Source: a virus
Length of the DNA: 33,513 nucleotides
Strand: one strand, 5' to 3'
Virus record (IMG/VR): IMGVR_UViG_3300021180_000146
Span: 1-33,513 of that record
Shown: positions 1-5,346 of the stretch, in pieces
Layout of the letters: every line of letters starts with the position of its first letter
Numbering within the stretch: the stretch's first letter is position 1
Notes under the pieces: generated by a model
Database searches by the model: none
The model's input: the letters and a program-made list of their open reading frames with translations, nothing else
Told to the model about the DNA's origin: nothing
Program-made: the position numbers and the translations under genes

Positions 1-591
1 CTCGCGATGGACTGCAGAGAGGCATTTTTTGCAGATGACTTTGCAATGCTTGAGAACCGCTTGCAGCCTTGGACTTTTGGGCGAGAGGGACCAGAGAATT
101 CTTTTTTCAGGGCCGGTTGAGATGACCCTCAAGTCTTCCGTCGAGTTGCACTGAGAGCATGGGCCGTTCTCTTCGATCCAGCGGGTTCGCCTGCTCTTGA
201 TCCAGTTGACCTGAAAGGCGCGCTGGTATTCCTCTCGGTTGGCTTTGCTCTGCGACTTGTAGCCGGAAAAATCTACTGCATCCGGGAGCGCCCAACCGTA
301 GTGACCGGACGCCAGCGGCGACCACCGGTAGCCCATGTCGGCCAGATATCCATTTACCCTGGCAGCACATAAAGCAATATTCTTAGAGGCCAGAATGCCG
401 GATATCTGAATCGTGCTTAGCCTGCTGTTGGCCTCTACCGCTTCCTGAATTACGGCTCTGGTTATAAGGGTCTGTCTGTTAGGCCCACGTTTACGTCCAA
501 CAGAGCCACTTGCGGCGTCTTTACTGATGAATATCTCAGGGTCGAATGGTTGAATGTGGAATGGAGTACTGATAAGGTTTTGAGTGGCCAT
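1..591 (-). CDS. HTH / degenerate HNH-like zinc protein, 3' partial
   Basis: The minus-strand frame stays open from an ATG at 591 to the window edge (197 codons, no stop), so the C-terminus is missing. A GAGG lies about 8 bases before the ATG. Residues about 42-97 look like a helix-turn-helix of the transposase or resolvase type. Residues 145-190 contain C145-x2-C148 and C187-x2-C190, spaced and surrounded (GPCSQC...CKKC) like the treble-clef core of phage HNH endonucleases. The usual DH(V/I)DP stretch after the first Cys pair is replaced by STGP, and the His after the second pair is absent, so nuclease activity is doubtful. It follows the 649-873 gene by 57 bases on the same strand and is probably co-transcribed. 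The HTH assignment is weaker than the zinc-site assignment. Confidence 0.7.
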   Translation of the reverse strand, partial: MATQNLISTPFHIQPFDPEIFISKDAASGSVGRKRGPNRQTLITRAVIQEAVEANSRLSTIQISGILASKNIALCAARVNGYLADMGYRWSPLASGHYGWALPDAVDFSGYKSQSKANREEYQRAFQVNWIKSRRTRWIEENGPCSQCNSTEDLRVISTGPEKRILWSLSPKSPRLQAVLKHCKVICKKCLSAVHRE

Positions 592-648
592 GACTCGCCT
601 CGCTGGTTTGTAGTTGTGGTCATTCAGTCGCGTCGTGTAGGTGGCAAC

Positions 649-873
649 CTATGCGGCGCGTTTTTCTTGGGCTCTTTCCTTGTTCTTTTTGGCGCAGGAT
701 GTGCAGCGGGTTGATTTCTTCGGCTTTTTGTGGCCGCAGATGCTGCACAGTCCGGCCAGCTCCCGGATGACCTGCCAAGCCCTTTGGCGGGTGAGTCCGA
801 AGGCTGCGGCAAACTCGCTGATAGTGGGTTTTGCCTGCCTGATTTTGACTGGGATGTCTGTAATTTCACTCAT
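649..873 (-). CDS. Small HTH plus zinc-finger regulator (74 aa)
   Basis: A 74-aa basic protein. Residues about 17-39 (TISEFAAAFGLTRQRAWQVI) form a typical helix-turn-helix. C43-x2-C46 and C57-x2-C60 form a compact zinc knuckle, followed by a Lys/Arg-rich tail. The frame was preferred over an overlapping frame on the same strand and one on the plus strand because only this one gives a folded-looking protein with paired cysteines. It is transcribed divergently from the excisionase and integrase genes, across a spacer with repeated AAGCAA sequences, so a role as regulator of the lysogeny/integration switch is plausible but inferred. No strong Shine-Dalgarno sequence is visible before its ATG. 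Confidence 0.72.
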   Translation of the reverse strand: MSEITDIPVKIRQAKPTISEFAAAFGLTRQRAWQVIRELAGLCSICGHKKPKKSTRCTSCAKKNKERAQEKRAA

Positions 874-895
874 AGTAATTCAATAGACGTGAAAG

Positions 896-925
896 AGTGT
901 AGCGCAGAGGTAAAGCAACAAGCAA
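896..925 (-). promoter_or_regulatory. Candidate promoter for the 649-873 gene
   Basis: Read on the minus strand, TTGCTT (925-920) and TACACT (901-896) are separated by 18 bases, about 20 bases before the ATG at 873. The -35 hexamer falls inside one of the AAGCAA repeats, so a protein bound there would block it. This is pattern matching only. Confidence 0.4.
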
Positions 926-971
926 ATTTTTCTTTGCTTTAGTTTCAGACACTTACAATCTTTTTTTGCTT
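912..971. promoter_or_regulatory. Operator-like cluster of AAGCAA repeats
   Basis: Four copies of AAGCAA or its complement TTGCTT occur in 60 bases: AAAGCAA at 912-918, AAGCAAA at 920-926, TTTGCTT at 933-939 and TTTTGCTT at 964-971. The second and third form an inverted repeat with a 6-base centre. They lie between two divergently transcribed genes that both encode DNA-binding proteins, and they overlap the candidate -35 boxes on both sides. Binding by the 74-aa HTH protein, the excisionase-like protein or the integrase are all possible. Confidence 0.5.
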
Positions 972-994
972 GACGACTATTTTTTGTCTATGAG
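966..994 (+). promoter_or_regulatory. Weak candidate promoter for xis-int
   Basis: TTGCTT (966-971) and TATGAG (989-994) are 17 bases apart, upstream of the excisionase-like ATG at 1043. The -35 is the fourth AAGCAA-type repeat read on the plus strand. A TTGACG at 970-975 is also present, but it has no good -10 at the right distance. Low certainty. Confidence 0.3.
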
Positions 995-1042
995 TTGAGT
1001 TATAAAGATGGCCTGCACATCAGTATCGCAGGTCTAACAGTC

Positions 1043-1264
1043 ATGGAACAGAGATGGTTTTCAACCCGGCAAGCTTCCGAGTACACCGGCATTCCCATAA
1101 GTACGTTGCGTTGGTATCGTGCTGAAAATTCAGGGCCAAAATGGACAAAGCCTAAGGGCAGAGTCATGTATGATGTTGCCGAACTGGACGCATTTATGCG
1201 CTCCGGGGAACGTGTAACTTCTGTGCGCGCTAGCAAGGAAGGAACACGGCATGCCTCTGTATAA
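1043..1264 (+). CDS. Excisionase / MerR-like HTH DNA-binding protein
   Basis: A 73-aa protein beginning MEQRWFSTRQASEYTGIPIS, with the pattern of the helix-turn-helix 17 (excisionase/AlpA/MerR-like) family: a winged helix with STRQASEYTGIPISTLRWY as the DNA-reading part and a wing at GPKWTKPKGRVMYDVAELDAFM. The ATG at 1043 was chosen over an upstream TTG at 995 because the conserved domain starts right after it. Its end overlaps the integrase start by 14 bases, so the two are translated from one message. The likely role is recombination directionality factor or control of the integrase, inferred from family and position. Confidence 0.82.
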   Translation: MEQRWFSTRQASEYTGIPISTLRWYRAENSGPKWTKPKGRVMYDVAELDAFMRSGERVTSVRASKEGTRHASV

Positions 1265-2279
1265 GAGAAATGGCAACTGGCATTTCCATTTCGAGATCGC
1301 AGGAAAGCGGTATCGAAAGAGCACCAAGACAAGCAACAAAAAGGAAGCTGAGAGGATAGAAGCTAGGGCGTATGCAGCGGCGGAAAAGGGGGAAAGTCTT
1401 ACCCCCAAAAAGCCCCCGGTGTTGCGCGATTTATTAAAGGAATTTGAGACTTTCTTTTGGGCATCCCGCATCGCAAAACAAACGAAGCGGGACTACCGCA
1501 ACGGATGCCGTCTCATCTTAAGTACCAAGCTGGCAGGAATGCGGATCGATCAAATAACGGCTGATCACGTGGAAGTCACGCACTTCCATGATTCGCCCTA
1601 TTCGACTAACTGCGCCCTGCGGACTCTCCGGCGGGCTCTCCATAAGGCTGTTGAGTGGAAGAAACTGACGGATTGTCCGAAGTTCGGGACGGTGGAAGCG
1701 CCGCCCAGGAACATGATTTTCACGGCAGAGCTGGAGGACCGAGTTTTCAAGCATCCACGCTGCACACCTGTGCTGCGGGATTTCCTCTGCATGATGATCG
1801 ACGGCGGCTTTAGAGATTTGGAGGCCCTGTCGATGAAGGTTCAATATGTCCAGATCGACCACGGCTATTATGCTAACCTCGAAGGGAAGACCGTCCGCGC
1901 CCGGCGCCGGGTTCCTCTGAGCAATCGCATGATAGAGATTCTGCAGCGGCGCTGCGCTGGCCGTTACAGCGGGTTTGTCTTCCGCTCGGAAAAGTCGAAG
2001 TCTGGACACGTCATCTGCCAAAACCTACAGAAGCGCTTCCGGGAGATCCGGCGGGAGTTGGGCTACCCGGAAGAACTGAAAATTTATTGTGGCCGGCATA
2101 CCTACGGGAATGACGTGATGGATGCCACCGGTAACCCCTGGCTTGTAAAAGAGAGCATGGGGCATGCCGATTTTGATTCCACTGAGCCATACCTGAGAAA
2201 TAAAGTTGCGATTGCGAAGTCCGCTATTGACCAGCGGAACCTCGCAAATCAGCAATTGCTTTCAAAGGCGGTCCAGTGA
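1251..2279 (+). CDS. int: Tyrosine recombinase (phage integrase)
   Basis: A 342-aa tyrosine recombinase of usual length. The N-terminal part (about 1-50) is a short basic arm-binding-like segment, followed by a SAM-like core-binding domain (about 55-150) and the catalytic domain (about 160-325). Visible catalytic residues are R188 (GGFRDLEAL), K213 (GKTVRARRRVPL), R282-H283 (CGRHTYG), H305 (MGHAD) and the nucleophile Y314 (EPYLR). The first His of the usual H-x-x-R box is Tyr (Y279), a substitution I associate with acidobacterial integrases. AAGGAAGGA sits just before the ATG. It should recombine attP and attB; the candidate attP lies immediately downstream. Confidence 0.95.
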   Translation: MPLYKRNGNWHFHFEIAGKRYRKSTKTSNKKEAERIEARAYAAAEKGESLTPKKPPVLRDLLKEFETFFWASRIAKQTKRDYRNGCRLILSTKLAGMRIDQITADHVEVTHFHDSPYSTNCALRTLRRALHKAVEWKKLTDCPKFGTVEAPPRNMIFTAELEDRVFKHPRCTPVLRDFLCMMIDGGFRDLEALSMKVQYVQIDHGYYANLEGKTVRARRRVPLSNRMIEILQRRCAGRYSGFVFRSEKSKSGHVICQNLQKRFREIRRELGYPEELKIYCGRHTYGNDVMDATGNPWLVKESMGHADFDSTEPYLRNKVAIAKSAIDQRNLANQQLLSKAVQ

Positions 2280-2536
2280 ACAGCCACGAAAACAGCCACG
2301 CGGCTAACTGGTGACAATTTTAGGATGAAGGTAAGCTGAGCATAATCAATTGTTTCTGCCCATCTCACAGAGTGGCGTCACTGCTGATTAGAAATCAGAT
2401 GAGCCTTACAAAACTAAACGTTACCACAACACTGAAAACATTGATTTTATATCTTATGCGCGCACAGAATTACAGGACTAGAAAAAGCTAGAAACGTTGG
2501 TAATATACGGAAGCGGACAGCCACACGAACAACCAC
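2279..2536 (+). other. Candidate phage attachment site (attP) with arm-type repeats
   Basis: Directly after the integrase stop are two copies of ACAGCCAC with a 12-base period (2280-2287 and 2292-2299). About 220 bases further is a second pair, ACAGCCAC at 2517-2524 and ACAACCAC at 2529-2536, again 12 bases apart. The A+T-rich interval contains AAACGTT twice (2416-2422, 2492-2498) and the inverted pair TTACCA (2421-2426) / TGGTAA (2498-2503). Paired direct repeats flanking an AT-rich core next to int is the architecture of lambda-type attP. The core crossover sequence itself cannot be identified without the host site. Confidence 0.5.
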
Positions 2537-2693
2537 ACCCCCTTTTGCTCTTGTGGTCTGATGCTTCATTTGCAGTGCAGCAGTAACTATTAATTTACCG
2601 CGCAAAATCTACAAGCTTTTGCATAGTTTGGGTAATCATCACGCTATAGGTTGCGGCCCTGTTTTTATGCGGGTAAACCCAACATCTTGCGAT
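2537..2693. other. Non-coding spacer between attP candidate and accessory operon
   Basis: No credible gene on either strand. ACCACA (2532-2537) and TGTGGT form a possible 6-bp stem around a C/T-rich loop. A 68-codon minus-strand frame spans this interval, but its translation is unlike a folded protein and it runs through the promoter below. The rest is AT-rich DNA, as expected around a recombination site. Confidence 0.4.
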
Positions 2694-2722
2694 TGACAAT
2701 CGGTAAATGGAAAGCGAAGAAT
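2694..2722 (+). promoter_or_regulatory. Candidate sigma-70-like promoter of the accessory operon
   Basis: TTGACA (2694-2699, a perfect -35) and AAGAAT (2717-2722, 4 of 6 to consensus) are 17 bases apart, about 60 bases before the first gene of the plus-strand operon. In the leader, CTCCG (2755-2759) and CGGAG (2768-2772) can pair and would cover part of the Shine-Dalgarno GGAGG (2769-2773) of the first gene. Confidence 0.5.
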
Positions 2723-2782
2723 TAACTAGCATGAGAGCGCGAAAATCAGGTATTCTCCGGACATCAACGGAGGGCTTCACCC

Positions 2783-2938
2783 ATGAAAAAGCTTGCAACA
2801 ATCGCTCTGCTTCTCGTTCTTACCGGTGTCGCTGTAAATGCGGTGCCACATCAATCAACCTCATCCACGCCGGTTCTGTACGCCTGCGGACCTACGCCGC
2901 CGCCTATCTGCTTCCCTGGCGAAAACTGTCCCAAATAG
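2783..2938 (+). CDS. Small secreted cysteine-containing peptide (51 aa)
   Basis: ATG at 2783 with GGAGG nine bases upstream; 51 codons then TAG. The N-terminus has a clear Sec signal peptide: MKK, a hydrophobic stretch LATIALLLVLTGVAV, and a signal-peptidase-I-like site VNA|VP after residue 20. The mature peptide would be about 31 residues, rich in Ser, Thr and Pro, with three Cys (residues 35, 43 and 49) and a PTPPP segment. I do not recognise a family. It begins an operon of small envelope-type genes beside the integrase, a usual place for lysogeny cargo. The good start signal and signal peptide make a real gene likely. Confidence 0.6.
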   Translation: MKKLATIALLLVLTGVAVNAVPHQSTSSTPVLYACGPTPPPICFPGENCPK

Positions 2939-2956
2939 CAACAGCCTTTTCCGGGG

Positions 2957-3667
2957 GTGAATGTGTATAAGTACCTTTCATCTCCGGACTATTCAATCTG
3001 GCTCATTGGCGCTCTGCTGGAAATTGGCATTGTCTATTGCATGGTTGCTACCGGTGCCGTCGCCAAAGCCAAACTAGCCTTCACCTTTGCAGTCCTGAGC
3101 GTGGCACGTGAGCTCGCCTGCTTCCTTGTTGGGATATTCCTTCCGCCGTCTTCCTACGCTTATACCTATTGGTCATTCGAGCTTCTAGGTTACGTACTCC
3201 TGATCGCTCTCGGTGTCCAATACGTTTATTCCGCCGTGGGCAAATACTTCTCTCTGTCGGCCTTTTTTGTAGCACTAACAGCGGTTCTGCTGGCAACTCA
3301 TCCATTCGTCTTTTCCGGGGCCGGATGGAAAACACTGTTTCTGGTGAACCTGAGTCATATCGCGGCTTTCATGCGTTGCGCCTTGTTTCTGGTCGCTGCC
3401 ATTGGTGGGCGGCGCTGGGCATGGCCTCACCGTGGAATTGTTGCCTCTTTTGGAATGGCCGCGGCGTGTGATCTGGTTTTCAATGCGATCCGTGAGCAGT
3501 CGCTTTGGATGCACTGGAACGTGCTGAGTCGCACCTATCCTGCAACGTCACTGATTTATCTATCCGTCTGGCTTGTGACCATCGCGCGGCCAGAGGCTAG
3601 CTGTGAAAACGATGAGGCTTTAATACCGAATATCAAAGAGCAAGCTGCAGTAGCTCTCCCGGAGTAA
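2957..3667 (+). CDS. Seven-TM integral membrane protein, unknown function
   Basis: A 236-aa polytopic membrane protein beginning at GTG 2957. Hydrophobic segments lie at residues about 14-34, 38-60, 72-92, 97-116, 125-146, 160-178 and 192-209, giving seven helices with short loops and a soluble acidic C-terminal tail of about 27 residues. The membrane segments hold several conserved-looking polar residues (Glu22, ARE near 50-52, the HWN near 185), but no known active-site motif. It follows the secreted peptide gene by 18 bases and precedes the next gene by 5, so it is operonic. It resembles the 7-8 TM hypothetical proteins common in Acidobacteriota. A sensor, exclusion or transport role is speculation. 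Confidence 0.8.
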   Translation: MNVYKYLSSPDYSIWLIGALLEIGIVYCMVATGAVAKAKLAFTFAVLSVARELACFLVGIFLPPSSYAYTYWSFELLGYVLLIALGVQYVYSAVGKYFSLSAFFVALTAVLLATHPFVFSGAGWKTLFLVNLSHIAAFMRCALFLVAAIGGRRWAWPHRGIVASFGMAAACDLVFNAIREQSLWMHWNVLSRTYPATSLIYLSVWLVTIARPEASCENDEALIPNIKEQAAVALPE

Positions 3668-3672
3668 TAGGA

Positions 3673-4098
3673 ATGCCCCACTTCGCCATCGATACAATCA
3701 TCAGCGTGACTCTAGCTGTTGTCGTCATCCTTGTGGCCTTAGCAATTCTTCAATGCCGGCCGATTTCAGACCGCGAATTGATGTTGAAATTACGGAAGGT
3801 CAATCTCAAGAAAGCCCGCTTTAAGGATCTGCTCGACATGATCTTTAATGCATGGTTGCTGCGCCGCTACACGCGCAACTTCCCGGATGCTGATACCGAA
3901 CTCCGCAAGACTCTGAACGATCTAAGGGCCGAATCCACGCGCGTTATTACCCTGGCCGGGAAACGTGCGATCAGGCAACGTGCAGACTGTGTCGTGACTG
4001 CTTACAGAAACATGGTCGCGACGGCCACCTATCTGAATATCGAAGTGGCTCCCGATATCGTCCGGCAGTTTGAAGACCGCGCACTGAGAATGATGTAA
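3673..4098 (+). CDS. Single-TM protein with cytoplasmic helical domain (141 aa)
   Basis: ATG at 3673, five bases after the previous stop, with GGAGTAATAGG overlapping that stop. Residues 8-26 form one membrane helix (IISVTLAVVVILVALAIL). The rest is a strongly basic, mostly helical soluble region with many Arg and Lys, consistent with a cytoplasmic domain held at the inner membrane (N-out). I recognise no family. Its tight coupling to the 7-TM gene suggests that the two act together. Confidence 0.72.
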   Translation: MPHFAIDTIISVTLAVVVILVALAILQCRPISDRELMLKLRKVNLKKARFKDLLDMIFNAWLLRRYTRNFPDADTELRKTLNDLRAESTRVITLAGKRAIRQRADCVVTAYRNMVATATYLNIEVAPDIVRQFEDRALRMM

Positions 4099-4170
4099 AA
4101 TTTCCGGTAATCCAGCAGGTCAAGCAATAAGTGTGCCCGATCTAAACATTTGAAAATTTTAAGGAATGAT

Positions 4171-4569
4171 ATGGCAAAACAGCCGGAAATAATCCCCGAT
4201 CTGGATAAGAAGATCGACCGCATGGTTTTGAAGCGTGTAGTCGATGTCTTTCGTGGCATCGCCAATAATCTGGAGCGCGAGCTTAAGGCGCTTGAGGGTG
4301 GGTTACCTTACCGGGGAATGAGGGCATCCAAGGCAATAGAAATGATTCTGCGTAAAGCAAAAGATGTTGATCCTAATTCGAGCATGACATCTTTTGAGTT
4401 ACGAGAATTGCTGGTGGAAGGCGGGAGCGCAATAGGAGAGACGGACGATCCGCAAGGCAATACAAACCGCGCTATAAAACAGGGCGCGAATGAAGGCTAC
4501 CTGATTATTTTGGAAGACGGAACGGTTACAGTCCCAGAACAGAAGGCCGTAGGGGAAGGGCAAAAATGA
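4171..4569 (+). CDS. Hypothetical protein with winged-helix-like C-terminal half (132 aa)
   Basis: The ATG at 4171 is preceded by AAGGAATGAT and was chosen over an in-frame TTG at 4150. The N-terminal half (about 1-60) is helical and charged. The C-terminal half has the order helix (MTSFELRELLVEGG), loop, helix (NRAIKQGANEGYL) and beta-hairpin (IILEDGTVTV), which suggests a winged-helix fold. No family recognised. Its stop overlaps the next start by four bases (ATGA). It could be the regulator or adaptor of this accessory operon. Confidence 0.7.
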   Translation: MAKQPEIIPDLDKKIDRMVLKRVVDVFRGIANNLERELKALEGGLPYRGMRASKAIEMILRKAKDVDPNSSMTSFELRELLVEGGSAIGETDDPQGNTNRAIKQGANEGYLIILEDGTVTVPEQKAVGEGQK

Positions 4570-4841
4570 CAGAACCAAAGAAGCGCAGAACTCCGTCCGA
4601 GTTTCCTTCCGCCGGGGCGCGCATGCTGGCCGCTCTGGTGAGCTACGTACGCGGTGCTTCCGGAGTTGATAGCACCCTGAAGATGTTAAAGGGCCGCGAA
4701 GTCGCTCCCGAATGGGACGATCTGGCCACTAAGCTCCTGGCCGACCTGATGCACTCCCTTGATGAACCGAAAAAACCAAAGGAAAAGAAGAAAATCACAA
4801 TTCCAGAAGAGGCCCTGAAAAAGCCGCCTCTCATCCAGTGA
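4566..4841 (+). CDS. Hypothetical soluble protein (91 aa)
   Basis: Starts inside the stop of the previous gene (ATGA), with AGGGGAAGGG upstream, so it is translationally coupled. It has a helical central part (residues about 15-65) and a Lys/Pro-rich tail (EPKKPKEKKK). No family recognised. Its TGA stop (4839-4841) directly abuts the stop of the opposing gene: the palindrome TGATCA at 4839-4844 provides both stops. It is the last gene of the plus-strand operon. Confidence 0.7.
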   Translation: MTEPKKRRTPSEFPSAGARMLAALVSYVRGASGVDSTLKMLKGREVAPEWDDLATKLLADLMHSLDEPKKPKEKKKITIPEEALKKPPLIQ

Positions 4842-5093
4842 TCAGCGCTTTTGGTTCCTCAGATAATCGTCCAGGCTCTCAATCTTGTCGTATAGCCGGT
4901 TGAACTGCTTTTCCACGCTGTCCTTGTCTGCCTTCTTCTCGATCTGGGTCGAGTTCGACTTTCCGAGTTCGAGAGCATTGTCGGCTTTCGCGGATATCGC
5001 GAAAATCCAGAACAGCGCAGTGAGCAGAGCGGCGATTACTGGCACGAGTTTTGTAGCGGTGGACAACATCTCAGATTTTCTCTGTGGTGTCAT
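4842..5093 (-). CDS. Small membrane-anchored coiled-coil protein (83 aa)
   Basis: Start placed at ATG 5093, with AAGGGA about 10 bases upstream; an in-frame TTG at 5123 would add 10 residues. The protein begins MTPQRKSEML, has one membrane helix (about 14-35, TKLVPVIAALLTALFWIFAI), then a charged heptad-like helix ending ESLDDYLRNQKR. This is the layout of small phage membrane proteins near lysis modules (accessory holin or spanin-like), but the sequence gives no proof. It lies downstream of a strong minus-strand terminator, so its expression needs read-through or its own promoter. Confidence 0.7.
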   Translation of the reverse strand: MTPQRKSEMLSTATKLVPVIAALLTALFWIFAISAKADNALELGKSNSTQIEKKADKDSVEKQFNRLYDKIESLDDYLRNQKR

Positions 5094-5122
5094 GGCGTGG
5101 ATTCCCTTGTGGTGAAGTGGCA

Positions 5123-5150
5123 AAACAAAACCCGCCGGGTAAAGGCGGGT
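5123..5150 (-). terminator. Intrinsic terminator at end of late operon
   Basis: Read on the minus strand, ACCCGCC (5150-5144), a 7-base loop and GGCGGGT (5136-5130) form a perfect 7-bp GC-rich stem followed by a U-rich run (TTTGTTTTG). It lies just after the stop of the 56-aa gene at 5176 and before the 83-aa membrane protein gene. Confidence 0.8.
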
Positions 5151-5175
5151 GGTTGAAATCGGGTTGTGTTTATTT

Positions 5176-5346
5176 TTAGATCGGCTTGCCTTTTGGTTCT
5201 TCCTTTTCGGCCTTCTCGATTTTCAGAGCGCGTTGCACTTGCGGGAGCTGGAAATATTTAACCCGTTCGTCGTACATCCGCTGAGCGGTTTCAGGATCGC
5301 GGATCATCTCCGCTACCGTCATGCCGGGTTTTTTCTCGTCGCTCAC
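5176..5346 (-). CDS. Small late protein, unknown (56 aa)
   Basis: GTG at 5346 overlaps the TGA stop of the large upstream gene (GTGA), typical of translational coupling. The product starts MSDEKKPGMTVAEMIRDPET and ends in a charged, Lys/Glu-rich tail. It is predicted mostly helical, with no membrane segment and no recognised family. The start overlap, the composition and the terminator just downstream support a real gene although it is short and begins with GTG. It is the last member of the late operon before the terminator. Confidence 0.65.
   Translation of the reverse strand: MSDEKKPGMTVAEMIRDPETAQRMYDERVKYFQLPQVQRALKIEKAEKEEPKGKPI

Noticed and set aside
107-370. An 87-codon minus-strand frame at the left end.
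   Set aside because: It is an out-of-frame shadow of the open HTH/HNH-like gene, which has a better start and paired cysteines.
2595-2801. A 68-codon minus-strand frame downstream of the integrase.
   Set aside because: No ribosome-binding site, unconvincing translation, and it overlaps the promoter and leader of the plus-strand operon.
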